Shown here: positions 8,028 to 17,029 of the stretch, one piece after another
How the letters are laid out: every line of letters starts with the position of its first letter
How positions within the stretch are numbered: position 1 is the stretch's first letter
NCBI RefSeq assembly: GCF_011008565.1
Contig: NZ_JAAIWK010000001.1
Span: 186,001 to 250,000 of the forward strand
Direction of reading: 5' to 3'
Source of the DNA: Heyndrickxia ginsengihumi
Lineage (GTDB): Bacteria > Bacillota > Bacilli > Bacillales > Bacillaceae_C
Length of the DNA stretch: 64,000 nucleotides
Notes under the pieces: generated by a model
What the model was told of the DNA's origin: nothing
The model's database searches: none
What the model saw: the letters and a program-made list of their open reading frames with translations, nothing else
Translations under genes and position numbers: made by a program

Positions 8028-10076
8028 TTAGCTTTCATCTATTCTTGTTACATTAACACGTCCAGAGAAAAAGGTTGCCCCTCCTCCTATATCTGAAATA
8101 CGGTCAGGGGTTAGCGCATTAACGAGCTGATTCATGTCCGGGCGATCAGACCAAAGCCCTTGTGTAACAACTACACCTTGTAGTACATTTTCTCCAATGG
8201 AAGCAACCAGTTCACATTGTCCGCGGTTATTCCACACCTTTACTCTGTCCCCATCTTGAATGCCTTGAGCAGCTGCATCTGCAACATTCATATGTAACCG
8301 TAGTTCCTTCTCAAGTGCAATATGTTTTTTACTAAGCGAGAATGTTGAATTCAAAAAGTTATGCGTTGGTCCAGGTACAAACAAGTAATCAAATTTGCTT
8401 TCTTCTACATTAGGAATATAGGTTGGCAGAGGCGGATAACCGTCCTTCTCCATCGATTGAGAATAAAGTTCAATTTTTCCACTAGGTGTCGGCAGTCTCC
8501 CAGGGAATAAAGTAGTATCCTTTGCCTTCAAATATTGGGAAGTACTTAATGATTCAAAATCAATACCATCTATATGTTCATTCTCTTCGTAATGAAGTGC
8601 CTGACGGATCATCTCTTCATCTGAATCTTCAAAGCAAGCTTCAGTAAACCCCATTGCTTTCGCCAACAATCGGAATACTTCAGTGTTAGATTTTGCCTCT
8701 CCATAACGCTCAATAACGGGCTGCTGAATTTGAATATAGTGATGCCAATAAGATGTATAAAAATCTGTATTTTCATACGATGATGTAGCAGGCAAAACAA
8801 TGTCTGCATATGTTGCAGTTTCTGTAAGAAACAAATCATGGACGACAACAAATAAATCATCACGACTAAGCCCTTTGATCACTTTATTTGTTTCAGGGGC
8901 GACAACAACCGGATTGCTATTGTAAACATATAAAGAATAGATTGGCGGAGTCAATTCGGTAAGAGCTTGCCCAATACGATTCATATTAATCACACGCGTT
9001 GTTTTATTTTCGAGTAACTCGGGGCATTGTAAAGCTGCTGTATTATGAGCAAGGTACCCTGAGTTACCCTTTATTGCGCCCCCGCCTTTCACAACCCACT
9101 GACCGGTTAAAGCCGGCAAACAGGCAATTGTCCTAACATTCATTCCCCCGTTGTCGTGGTGTTGTAATCCATTTCCAATCCGAATAAAAGAAGGAGAAGT
9201 TTGGCCATACATACGGGCTAGTTGAACAATATCATCAACAGGAACACCTGTAATAGCGGAAACGGTATTAGGATCATACTGTAGAACATGTTTCTGCAAT
9301 TCCTCATAACCAACCGTGTATTCTTGAAGAAATTCCCTATCGACCAAATGTTCAGCAAATAAAACATGCATAATCCCTAAAGCTAATGCACTATCTGTAC
9401 CCGGCAAAATCGGAATAAACCAGTCAGCCCAACGTCCAGTCTGATTTTTATGCACATCGATGACTACAATTTTTGCCCCCTTTTTCCGTGCTTTTTGGGC
9501 AATTGCCACTTGGTGCATATTTGTACTGACTGCGTTTATCCCCCAAAAAACAAACAGTTTTGCATGAATCGTGTCTTCGGGATCAATACCGAAACTTCCC
9601 CCCATTGTATATTTATATCCTTCCGCTCCCGCAGTCGAACAAATGGTACGATCAAGAATGCTCGCTCCAAGGCGATGGAAAAATCGTCTATCCATTCCTT
9701 CTGCATTCAGAAGTCCCATATTGCCATAAAAACTATATGGTAATATACTTTCTGGTCCGTTCTTTCGAATATTCTTTTTCCAGCGCGAAGTAATGGTCTC
9801 AATCGCTTCATCCCAACTTATTCTTTCAAACCGGCCTTCCCCTTTCGCACCTATTCGCTTTAACGGATATTGAAGCCGTTTCGGATCATAAATTCGTTCT
9901 GTAATGTTCCGGACTTTATTGCAAATACTTCCTTTTGTCACCGGATGATTCGGATCACCTGTCACTTTTATAATCCTTCCATCTTTCTTGTGAACTAGTA
10001 GCCCACACTGATCTGGACAATCAAGGGAACAAACCGAAGGAAAGATCCCATCCTTTTGATTAATAAATGAAGACAT
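8028..10076 (-). CDS. Molybdopterin oxidoreductase (DMSO-reductase superfamily, YoaE-like)
   Basis: A 682-residue soluble enzyme with one N-terminal [4Fe-4S] motif, CSLDCPDQCGLL (from residue 16), completed by the Cys in GSICNKV near 52, followed by the bis-MGD catalytic domains and the C-terminal dinucleotide-binding domain (GVVVTQGLWSDRPDMNQLVN). No twin-arginine signal or extra Fe-S domain is present, so it is a compact cytosolic member. The length and start MSSFINQKDGIFPSVCS resemble the YoaE-type Bacillus proteins annotated loosely as formate dehydrogenases. DRTICSTAG lies in the usual Mo-ligand region, but I cannot say whether Cys or Ser coordinates the metal. Substrate is unknown. It forms its own unit, tandem with but separated by a terminator from the YjgC-like operon. 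Confidence 0.82.
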   Translation of the reverse strand: MSSFINQKDGIFPSVCSLDCPDQCGLLVHKKDGRIIKVTGDPNHPVTKGSICNKVRNITERIYDPKRLQYPLKRIGAKGEGRFERISWDEAIETITSRWKKNIRKNGPESILPYSFYGNMGLLNAEGMDRRFFHRLGASILDRTICSTAGAEGYKYTMGGSFGIDPEDTIHAKLFVFWGINAVSTNMHQVAIAQKARKKGAKIVVIDVHKNQTGRWADWFIPILPGTDSALALGIMHVLFAEHLVDREFLQEYTVGYEELQKHVLQYDPNTVSAITGVPVDDIVQLARMYGQTSPSFIRIGNGLQHHDNGGMNVRTIACLPALTGQWVVKGGGAIKGNSGYLAHNTAALQCPELLENKTTRVINMNRIGQALTELTPPIYSLYVYNSNPVVVAPETNKVIKGLSRDDLFVVVHDLFLTETATYADIVLPATSSYENTDFYTSYWHHYIQIQQPVIERYGEAKSNTEVFRLLAKAMGFTEACFEDSDEEMIRQALHYEENEHIDGIDFESLSTSQYLKAKDTTLFPGRLPTPSGKIELYSQSMEKDGYPPLPTYIPNVEESKFDYLFVPGPTHNFLNSTFSLSKKHIALEKELRLHMNVADAAAQGIQDGDRVKVWNNRGQCELVASIGENVLQGVVVTQGLWSDRPDMNQLVNALTPDRISDIGGGATFFSGRVNVTRIDES

Positions 10077-10240
10077 ATAAAAACCCCTTTTAAAAAGATT
10101 ACTTGACTAATAGATTCACAATACAGAAAGAGAAAAATTCCTTATTATTACTCTATTTAAAATAGTAAAATAAAACATAAATCCAATCAAGATTACAGAG
10201 ACATTCTAAAAATTTGTTTGACAACAATTCCTTTTAAAGC

Positions 10241-10257
10241 CCATTATTATATAATGG
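10241..10257. promoter_or_regulatory. Palindromic candidate operator upstream of the MFS exporter
   Basis: CCATTAT-TAT-ATAATGG is a perfect 7+3+7 dyad in the 304-base gap between the divergent oxidoreductase and exporter genes. It could bind a repressor of either. The rest of the gap (10077-10380) shows no other clear element; TTGACA at 10218 has no -10 at a proper distance. Confidence 0.4.
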
Positions 10258-10380
10258 ATTTTGCTGTCACTTTTTTACTTTAATAGAAATTAAATAATTT
10301 TTTACTGGCTATGCAAAGTTCATATTCAGTTCATAAATAATTTGTATACTACAAGCATAAACGAAAGAAAGGAAGATAAG

Positions 10381-11913
10381 ATGGAAAGTACAATAAAGTC
10401 TGGAGAACAGCTTGCAATAAATAAAAGTAATAAAATTCTTGTAATGGTCGGGTTAATGTTAGGATTAATTTTTTCCGAGCTAGATGAAACAGTTGTCAAT
10501 ACAGCAATGCCTACCATTATTCGCGATCTTGGTGGTTTATCGCTGTATGGTTGGGTAGCTGGTGTATACATGCTAGCTTTATCTTCTTTTATGCCGATTT
10601 TAGGTAAATTGGCCGATTTATTTGGAAGGAAAAAAATCTATTTAATAGCGATGGCTTTCTTTATTTGTGGATCGATTGTATGCGGACTTTCCCATTCAAT
10701 GACATTTCTTTTAATTGGAAGGGGAATTCAAGGTCTAGGTGCCGGAGGTCTAATGCCGTTAGCAATGACCATTTCAAGCGATATTTTCCCAGTAGAACAG
10801 CGTGCAAAAGTACAAAGCTTAATGGGGCCAGTTATGTTCATTCCAATGTTACTAGGGCCATTAATGGGCGGTTTTTTTGTTGATCAAGTAAGCTGGCATT
10901 GGATATTCTTTATCAATATCCCTGTTGGAGTATTAGCTGCTGCCCTTTTAGCTAGCGGATTACGTGAAACGGTTGAAAGAAAGAAAGTAGCCATTGATTG
11001 GGCGGGAGCCATTTTATTAATGAGTGCCATTATTTCACTATTAATTACACCTGTTTTAATCGATAATGAAGGGTATAAATGGAGTTCCCCTTTAATTATT
11101 GCATTATTATGTTTAGGAGTCGTCTTAATTGGTGTATTCATTTGGGTTGAGTCTAAAGTAGCTGAACCGATTATTCCACTACATTTATTTAAAAACCGTA
11201 ATATTGTTGTATTGTCCATGATTGTATTTACAGTTGGAATCGGACTTATGGGCTCCTTCTCATCATTCCCATATTTTGCGCAAAATGTTTTAGGGCTTAC
11301 CCCGACAGAAGCTGGTTATTTAACTTTACCAATGATGGTGGGCGCTATCGCTTCGGCTACAATTTGCGGATTTTTAATAACAAAGGTTCGTTATCGTGAA
11401 TTATTTGCCGTTGCCTTTATCATGCCAATGATTGGATTTTATTTGTTTGCCCATATTAATATTCATACTACAATCATACAAATTATTATTTTCTTTTTAA
11501 TTTCAGGTCTTGGTTTAGGCGTATTGTTTGGTGGCGATAATTTAATCGTACAGGAATCTGTGAAAAAGGAACATAAGGGTGTTGCTCTTTCTACTGTTCC
11601 ATTGTTCCAATCAATTGGGGCAACGATAGGAGTAAGTATATTTGGTACGCTCTTATCATCAACACTCACTTCGAAATTGTCAGGACTAGGCAGCCAATTG
11701 CCAAAAAGCATGTCAGAGAATATGAATAGTTTAGCAGCCGGAGGAATCCCTCAAGATCTCCCTCATGCATTGCTGATAAAAATAAAAACACTTTATATAG
11801 AATCATTCCAGCATATTTATCTTTATGCGTGCATCCTAACCGTTATTGTCTTTATACTGTGTTGGTTCTTGAAAAAAGAAGTCTTGTCATCTAAAGCAAA
11901 AGAAGAAGCATAA
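10381..11913 (+). CDS. MFS drug exporter, DHA2 (EmrB/QacA) family, 14 TM
   Basis: A 510-residue proton-driven exporter with about 14 hydrophobic helices. Helix 1 carries LDETVVNTAMP, the DHA2 motif D1 with its acidic residue. The loop between helices 2 and 3 has GKLADLFGRKK (motif A), and helices 4-5 have GRGIQGLGAGGLMPLAM. The ATG at 10381 is chosen because AAGGAAG lies 8 bases before it; the frame extends upstream to 10342 without a ribosome binding site. It ends in a terminator and converges with a TetR regulator gene that could sense the same compounds. Substrate unknown. Export of drugs or lipophilic compounds is the family norm. Confidence 0.9.
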   Translation: MESTIKSGEQLAINKSNKILVMVGLMLGLIFSELDETVVNTAMPTIIRDLGGLSLYGWVAGVYMLALSSFMPILGKLADLFGRKKIYLIAMAFFICGSIVCGLSHSMTFLLIGRGIQGLGAGGLMPLAMTISSDIFPVEQRAKVQSLMGPVMFIPMLLGPLMGGFFVDQVSWHWIFFINIPVGVLAAALLASGLRETVERKKVAIDWAGAILLMSAIISLLITPVLIDNEGYKWSSPLIIALLCLGVVLIGVFIWVESKVAEPIIPLHLFKNRNIVVLSMIVFTVGIGLMGSFSSFPYFAQNVLGLTPTEAGYLTLPMMVGAIASATICGFLITKVRYRELFAVAFIMPMIGFYLFAHINIHTTIIQIIIFFLISGLGLGVLFGGDNLIVQESVKKEHKGVALSTVPLFQSIGATIGVSIFGTLLSSTLTSKLSGLGSQLPKSMSENMNSLAAGGIPQDLPHALLIKIKTLYIESFQHIYLYACILTVIVFILCWFLKKEVLSSKAKEEA

Positions 11914-11921
11914 AATACCGC

Positions 11922-11977
11922 AAAAAAGCTGTCTCATAAGGGAAAACCTTATAAGACGGCTTTTTTATATTTACTCT
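11922..11977 (+). terminator. Terminator of the MFS exporter
   Basis: A long imperfect stem: AAAAAAGCTGTCTCATAAGG against CCTTATAAGACGGCTTTTTT, with loop GAAAA-like bases, ending in a T run. It may also end the convergent TetR gene. Confidence 0.75.
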
Positions 11978-12018
11978 TTAAGATGTTTTGTCCCATCTCT
12001 ACCTATACATTGCACTCA

Positions 12019-12624
12019 TCATTCAAAGCCAAGAATAATTTTCAAACCATCATTAAAATTGTCATCAACCGTTCTTCCTGAAGCAAAATATTCTTCTATC
12101 CCTTTCACCATTAAAGGATGTTCCATTTTGAATGCTTCCAAATCAAAATGTTGAAATGATTCTGGTGAGGGCGCAATTTGCTCCTCAATCACATACCCAA
12201 ATGTGTATTTAGTAGCAGTCAATACAATTAAGCGTGATTTATGAAGACTTATCCCTTCATTGATAAGAATCTTAATTCCCATCTCTGTTATGCGGGCCAT
12301 CATGGATGAAGCTTGAGAACTCGCGACAATTCGACCTGCATCTGTATACGACAATAGCGCTTTGCGCAGTCGACGGAAAATGTCCAAAAGCCGTTCTTGC
12401 CATGTCTCTCCCTTTTCTTGTTCTTCTATATTTGGGAACTCCTTCTGTAATATTGATTCAGCCATTTCATTTATTAATATTTCTTTATTTTTAAAATGCC
12501 AATATAGTGCTGAAGGTTGGACGGCTAATCTTTTTGCTAATTTTCTAAGCGTGACCCCCTCCAGACCATCCTCTTTAAGCAGTTGCAGGGCTTCATCTAT
12601 AATTTGGTCTTTTTTCAATGCCAT
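12019..12624 (-). CDS. TetR-family transcriptional regulator (TetR_C type)
   Basis: A 201-residue one-component repressor. The helix-turn-helix is in residues 5-52, with GVTLRKLAKRLAVQPSALYWHFKNKEILI, the near-canonical TetR recognition helix. The C-terminal ligand domain resembles that of tetracycline-repressor-type proteins. GGAGGAG lies before the ATG. The gene is divergent from the quinone-reductase-like gene at 12927. A 28-bp palindrome overlapping that gene's promoter (12740-12767) is its probable operator, and it converges with the MFS exporter. Inference: it represses the reductase, perhaps the exporter, and releases DNA on binding a toxic small molecule. Confidence 0.88.
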   Translation of the reverse strand: MALKKDQIIDEALQLLKEDGLEGVTLRKLAKRLAVQPSALYWHFKNKEILINEMAESILQKEFPNIEEQEKGETWQERLLDIFRRLRKALLSYTDAGRIVASSQASSMMARITEMGIKILINEGISLHKSRLIVLTATKYTFGYVIEEQIAPSPESFQHFDLEAFKMEHPLMVKGIEEYFASGRTVDDNFNDGLKIILGFE

Positions 12625-12711
12625 TGCAATACTCCTCCACAGCTCAAATCCTTAGTTCTTTTTTTAACACGGTATATTAGTAATTCTTTTTATAAATCTA
12701 TTTTGTACTAC

Positions 12712-12740
12712 TTGACGATTTAACACAAACACTATATACT
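12712..12740 (+). promoter_or_regulatory. Sigma-A promoter of the quinone-reductase-like gene
   Basis: TTGACG (12712-12717), 17 bases, TATACT (12735-12740). The last base of the -10 element is the first base of the 28-bp operator, so a bound repressor would block open-complex formation. Confidence 0.75.
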
Positions 12741-12767
12741 GAACACCGTTCAATTGAACAGTGTTCA
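12740..12767. promoter_or_regulatory. 28-bp TetR-type operator palindrome
   Basis: TGAACACCGTTCA and TGAACAGTGTTCA arms around AT form a dyad with one mismatched pair over 28 bases. It starts at the -10 box of the downstream promoter and lies 116 bases from the divergent TetR start. About 160 bases of leader then run to the reductase gene. Confidence 0.75.
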
Positions 12768-12926
12768 ATAAGGAATCTGAAAGAGATACAAACCAAATGG
12801 TCTAGTTGCTCTTCACCAGTAGGAACAAGCATTTTCTTGAATGGTGTTGCCTCTTTTGCAATATTAGCCCGTTACCTATTTTTAAGGAATTCAATTAAAC
12901 ATCATTATATTTAAAGGAGGATTTAT

Positions 12927-13895
12927 ATGAAAGCTGCTGTATTATATAAATTTGGTGATATTCCAAAATATGAGGATTTCCCTGATCCAGTTCCGAATCA
13001 AGATGAAGTGCTTATCCAAGTAAAAGCTGTTGCTTTAGAGAATATTGATAAAATGATGACAGAAGGCAAGCATTTTGCCAGTAATCAGTTCCTTTCTGAA
13101 TTTCCAGCAATTGTCGGTTTTGATGGGATAGGTCAACTTCCCGATGGCAGACTTGTTGGCTTTGGAGGAACGAAAGCTCCATATGGGGCAATGGCGGAGA
13201 AAACAGTTGTTCCTAACATGTATACTGTCCCGGTTCCTGATGGCATTGATGCTGTAATAGCAGCAGCACTTCCATCTTCAGCATTAACGTCTCTCTTTCC
13301 TCTTAAATGGGGGGCAAATCTTCAAAATGGGGAAACGGTCCTCATCAATGGAGCAACAGGAGTATCTGGAAAACTTGCCGTACAAATAGCTAAACTTCTT
13401 GGAGCCGGCCGTGTTGTTGGGACAGGGCGTAATCCAGAATCATTGAAACAAATCATGGAACTTGGAGCCGATGCCATAATTGACCTCACACAACCCGAAG
13501 AACAACTTGCCGATGCGTTTAAAAAGGCAGCAGGAAATGGGTATGATATTATTCTTGATTTTCTATGGGGATATCCAACAGAAGTGCTTATTAAAGCCTT
13601 AACACCTAAAGAACTTGGATTCACAGGAAAAAGAGTGCGGCTTGTCCAAATTGGCGAAAAGGCAGGATCAGCGATCGCACTTTCTGCTGACGCATTACGA
13701 ACTTCCGGACTTGAAATTTTGGGAGGATCTGCTCGTTTAACTCCTGACGCTATTACGGAGGGGACAAATCAAGTTTGGGAATGGGTTAAAGCAAATAAGT
13801 TAAAGATGGACATTGAGAAGGTTCCACTTAAGGATATTGAAAGTGTCTGGCAACGGTCAGATTTTCAAGGAAAAAGAATCGTAGTGATCCCGTAA
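12927..13895 (+). CDS. Zinc-independent MDR-family NAD(P)H:quinone reductase-like enzyme
   Basis: A 322-residue medium-chain dehydrogenase/reductase. The GroES-like N-terminal half (1-115) lacks the catalytic-zinc Cys and His and the structural-zinc cysteines, which points to the quinone/enal reductase branch. The Rossmann half carries GATGVSGKLAVQIAKLLGA near residue 140 and GTGRNPESLKQ, where Arg after the second strand suggests NADPH. AAGGAGG lies before the ATG. The gene follows a promoter overlapped by a TetR-type operator and is divergent from that regulator, so it is probably induced by an electrophile, quinone or drug. The substrate is not known. Confidence 0.85.
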   Translation: MKAAVLYKFGDIPKYEDFPDPVPNQDEVLIQVKAVALENIDKMMTEGKHFASNQFLSEFPAIVGFDGIGQLPDGRLVGFGGTKAPYGAMAEKTVVPNMYTVPVPDGIDAVIAAALPSSALTSLFPLKWGANLQNGETVLINGATGVSGKLAVQIAKLLGAGRVVGTGRNPESLKQIMELGADAIIDLTQPEEQLADAFKKAAGNGYDIILDFLWGYPTEVLIKALTPKELGFTGKRVRLVQIGEKAGSAIALSADALRTSGLEILGGSARLTPDAITEGTNQVWEWVKANKLKMDIEKVPLKDIESVWQRSDFQGKRIVVIP

Positions 13896-14056
13896 ATAAA
13901 TGTTTCATTTCACATTATTGAATAGCCTTGTATTTTCGAGAATTCAATTTAGTAACTAGAATACATGATTCAATTAACATTGAAATGTACTTTGTAGGTT
14001 TTTTCACATGAAATAGCTAAAATGAAACATATTCATACTGAAGAATCCTTAACATC

Positions 14057-14098
14057 AAAAAACGGTCCTCAGCGGCAACATTGTGAGCGGAGGACCGA
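14057..14098 (-). terminator. Terminator of the DUF5362-type gene
   Basis: CGGTCCTC and GAGGACCG arms (14063-14070 and 14090-14098 region) enclose a secondary loop. On the minus strand a run of six T follows, which suits the gene ending at 14181. Confidence 0.7.
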
Positions 14099-14180
14099 AT
14101 TTAAAGTGTAGCTAACAAACATCTTATGTTTTTACAAATGAATGGAAAGATATAATATCAAACCTAACCATTTAAACGCT

Positions 14181-14546
14181 TTAAATTCCTCCTAATTGAC
14201 TAAAAGACCAGACACCAACAATAGCAAAAATGGCGCTAATGACAATTAAGACGATCGCAATGATAAGTAAAATCGCCTGCAATTTTACATACTTTGCGTA
14301 ATAGCTAATAGCATCATTGCAAGCATCAGGATCAAGCGCTTCTTTTGCTCGTGCTGCACCATTTGCCGAACGTAGAAGGAATACACCAAGAAAAATTTCA
14401 ATAATACCCGGAATTGCACCGACAACAAAAGCAAATAGTCCAAATACCGCACTGACTGCTCCCATTATGATGGTGACAATACTTGTAAATTTCCCCCAAG
14501 ACCCAATACTTGCAAATGCCACCTTTAACTTTTCATTTGAATCCAT
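14181..14546 (-). CDS. Small membrane protein, DUF5362-like
   Basis: A 121-residue protein with a short polar N-terminus, two close hydrophobic segments (about 20-57), a charged stretch RSANGAARAKEALDPDACND and a third and possibly fourth hydrophobic segment (75-115). The pattern fits the DUF5362 family of small Bacillus membrane proteins of unknown role. The start at 14546 is used because AAAGGGAGATG lies just before it; the frame runs further upstream to 14669 without a ribosome binding site. It stands alone and ends in a terminator. No function can be read from the sequence. Confidence 0.7.
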   Translation of the reverse strand: MDSNEKLKVAFASIGSWGKFTSIVTIIMGAVSAVFGLFAFVVGAIPGIIEIFLGVFLLRSANGAARAKEALDPDACNDAISYYAKYVKLQAILLIIAIVLIVISAIFAIVGVWSFSQLGGI

Positions 14547-14699
14547 CTTATCATCTCCCTTTTTATGATAAAAAATGATCCCTTTCCATTTTATCTCCCA
14601 TTGCTTAAATAAATGACTATAAAATAATGAAGACAGAAATTGATACTTTTTAACCATTCCTATTTCCAAGCATTCATCAATCTTTTTGGTTGAAAAGAA

Positions 14700-14745
14700 T
14701 TAAAAAAACCACAAAAAACGATTCATTTTCGTTCATCGTGGCATT
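14700..14745 (-). terminator. Probable terminator of the two-component operon
   Basis: CCAC/GTGG and AACGA/TCGTT stems with internal loops are followed on the minus strand by a run of seven T. It lies shortly after the response-regulator stop. Confidence 0.5.
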
Positions 14746-14772
14746 TTATATTTAAACGGGTGTCCCTCGTTT

Positions 14773-15459
14773 TTATGCTTTAAAACGATATCCTGCTCCC
14801 CAAACAGTTTCGATATATTGCGGATTTGAGGGATCAATCTCTATTTTTTCACGTATTTTTCGAACATGGACTGTTACTGTTGTGACATCCCCCATTGCTT
14901 CAAGACCCCATATTCTTTCAAATAAATGATCTTTACTAAATACATGGTTAGGATGGGTCACTAAAAAGAGCAGCAAGTCAAATTCTTTATTTGTAAGCAC
15001 AATTTCTTTTTCATTCATAAAAACTTGGCGTGATGCTTTATCAATTTTTAATCCCCGCACACGAATACCAGCAGTTATCCTCTCATTTCCTACTAACCGT
15101 TCATACCTTGATAAATGCGCTTTTACCCTTGCAACAAGTTCACTAGGGCTAAACGGTTTTACAATATAATCATCGGCACCAAGTCCTAATCCGCGGATTT
15201 TATCAATATCTTCCCTCTTTGCCGTTACTAATAGAATTGGTATATCTTTAACATCCCGAATGTGTTTGCATATTTCAAAGCCATTTTTTTCTGGCAGCAT
15301 AATATCTAGTAATATTAAATGATAATCTTGCTTAAGTGCTTTATATAGACCAATTTCTCCTGAAGTCTCAATATCTACATGAAATCCGTTAATTTCTAAA
15401 TAGTCGCGTTCAAGTTCAGCAATACTTATTTCATCTTCTATAATCAAAATATTTTTCAA
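14773..15459 (-). CDS. OmpR/PhoB-family response regulator
   Basis: A 228-residue DNA-binding regulator. The receiver domain (1-120) has the acidic pair EDE at 8-10, phosphoacceptor Asp52 in LLDIMLPEKNG, Thr79 and Lys101 in DDYIVKPF. The winged-helix effector domain (about 130-228) ends GAGYRF, the usual signature. The start is TTG with AGGGGAAG upstream. It lies 15 bases downstream of its histidine kinase gene, an order opposite to the usual regulator-first layout. It resembles the YclJ-type regulators of Bacillus, but the regulon cannot be named. Confidence 0.92.
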   Translation of the reverse strand: MKNILIIEDEISIAELERDYLEINGFHVDIETSGEIGLYKALKQDYHLILLDIMLPEKNGFEICKHIRDVKDIPILLVTAKREDIDKIRGLGLGADDYIVKPFSPSELVARVKAHLSRYERLVGNERITAGIRVRGLKIDKASRQVFMNEKEIVLTNKEFDLLLFLVTHPNHVFSKDHLFERIWGLEAMGDVTTVTVHVRKIREKIEIDPSNPQYIETVWGAGYRFKA

Positions 15460-15474
15460 TGTAGCTTCCCCTTC

Positions 15475-16920
15475 CTATACGAAGGTTTTTAGTGTAAAAA
15501 AGATACTCGTTCCTTTCCCTATCTTACTTTCAACCCAAATATTTCCTCCATGATCCTCAATAATCCGTCTTACAATCGCAAGTCCAAGTCCACTTCCACC
15601 AGTTCCTGTATTTCTAGATGGATCAGCTCGATAAAATCGTTCAAAGATATACGGAAGTGCTTCTTCTGATATACCTGGGCCGTTATCCTTTATTTGCACG
15701 ACGACAGACTCATCTGCTTGTCCTTTTATACTAATTTCAATCGATTTCTTGTCTTTGTCCATATACTTCAAGCTATTGCTGACAATATTTGTAACTGCCC
15801 GCTTTATTTTCTCTCTATCTGCTAAAACCCTATAAGGTTCTGAAATATTTGTATGAAAGAATAACGCGACATTTTCGTTTTCAAGATCAAATGTAAGCTC
15901 ATCGATTAATTCTAAAAGAAAGGACTGTATATTTACCTCTTCAAAATGATACGGTAATCGGTTCATATCTAGTTTAGAGTATAATGCTAACTCATCGATT
16001 AACTTATCCATATCTACAGATTTTGTATAAATTGTATTTAAATATCGCTCCATTTTTACAGGTGTGTTTGCAACGCCGTCACGTATACCTTCCACATATC
16101 CTTTAATGGAAGTAATAGGCGTCTTTAAATCATGGGAGATATTCGCAATTAATTCTTTTCTGTTTTCTTCATATTGTAATTGGACATTAATTGATTCCTT
16201 TAATTTTTGGCGCATATGATCAAATGTTTGCGCTAGTTTACCAAGCTCATCCTTCTGCTTAATGCCAATTTGAAAATCGAGATCACCTTCACCTATTTTC
16301 TGAGCAACTTGAATTAGTTTATTTACAGGCTTAATAATAGTTCTTGACACAAAATATGTTAATAGCCCATTTGTAGAAATAAGAATAAGGAGCAAAACTC
16401 CGAACAAAGTCAAAAATAAGGCCCTTCCAGCATGAATAAATGTCCCTGCATCACGGGCAATAAAGACTGTCCCCTTTTTCCCATTAGAAAAATAAAAATC
16501 ATATGACTGAATAATATAATGGTGACTGCCTACCCACTGAACAGGCTGCCATCTATCATCTTCGCCAAATGAAGGCAAGGTAGAAATAGATAGTTGTTTT
16601 ACCATTGATGATTTAAAAATAATTTTATGGTCTTTTCTTATGATGATCGATGCATGATGCTTTCTCAACTTCTGATCAATTGCTGCAAGATAATTCTGAT
16701 GCTCTAATTGTTCAGGAGATAGTGAGGCAACTTTTTTTATTGAAGTAAACTCTTGATTTATGATGGTAGTATCTAAATTTTTAGCAGCACCGAAGTTCAT
16801 AAATCTCTTAATATCCCCAAAGAAAATAGATACTAGCAACAGAACCGCTGCAATAAAGAGAAGAACAGGAATTAACACCATCGCTATATTTGATAAAACT
16901 AATCTTTTCCGGATAGACAT
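15475..16920 (-). CDS. Membrane sensor histidine kinase
   Basis: A 481-residue sensor with TM1 at about 10-34, an extracytoplasmic loop of about 130 residues, TM2 at about 166-192, a HAMP domain (190-245), a dimerisation/phosphotransfer domain with ELIANISHDLKTPITSIKGY (phosphorylated His263) and a HATPase domain with the N box (IVSNSLKYMDKD), DNGPGIS, FERFYRAD and GSGLGLAIV. All catalytic motifs are intact. It is transcribed ahead of its response regulator and behind a small SHOCT membrane protein, which may act as an accessory sensor. The signal is unknown; a cell-envelope stimulus is likely from the extracytoplasmic loop. Confidence 0.92.
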   Translation of the reverse strand: MSIRKRLVLSNIAMVLIPVLLFIAAVLLLVSIFFGDIKRFMNFGAAKNLDTTIINQEFTSIKKVASLSPEQLEHQNYLAAIDQKLRKHHASIIIRKDHKIIFKSSMVKQLSISTLPSFGEDDRWQPVQWVGSHHYIIQSYDFYFSNGKKGTVFIARDAGTFIHAGRALFLTLFGVLLLILISTNGLLTYFVSRTIIKPVNKLIQVAQKIGEGDLDFQIGIKQKDELGKLAQTFDHMRQKLKESINVQLQYEENRKELIANISHDLKTPITSIKGYVEGIRDGVANTPVKMERYLNTIYTKSVDMDKLIDELALYSKLDMNRLPYHFEEVNIQSFLLELIDELTFDLENENVALFFHTNISEPYRVLADREKIKRAVTNIVSNSLKYMDKDKKSIEISIKGQADESVVVQIKDNGPGISEEALPYIFERFYRADPSRNTGTGGSGLGLAIVRRIIEDHGGNIWVESKIGKGTSIFFTLKTFV

Positions 16921-16993
16921 ATTTCCACCAACTTTCGATGCACTTTATTTAAACAGATATATTCTATCAGAATAAAGGCTGCATCATACAGAA

Positions 16994-17018
16994 ACACCGC
17001 ACAATACAATTGGCGGTG
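16994..17018 (-). terminator. Weak hairpin after the SHOCT gene
   Basis: CACCGC pairs with GCGGTG around a 12-base loop, with only TTTCT after it on the minus strand. It may attenuate read-through from the SHOCT gene into the kinase gene. Confidence 0.4.
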
Positions 17019-17029
17019 CTCAATATCTT

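Noticed and set aside
10218-10255. TTGACA and TATAAT before the DHA2 exporter as a promoter pair
   Set aside because: The spacer is 26 bases, far beyond the 15-19 that works for sigma-A.
12790-12860. Open minus-strand stretch in the leader of the quinone-reductase-like gene that reads like protein (ATPFKKMLVPTGEEQ)
   Set aside because: It is only about 35 codons, has no start with a ribosome binding site and no recognised family; too weak to list as a gene remnant.
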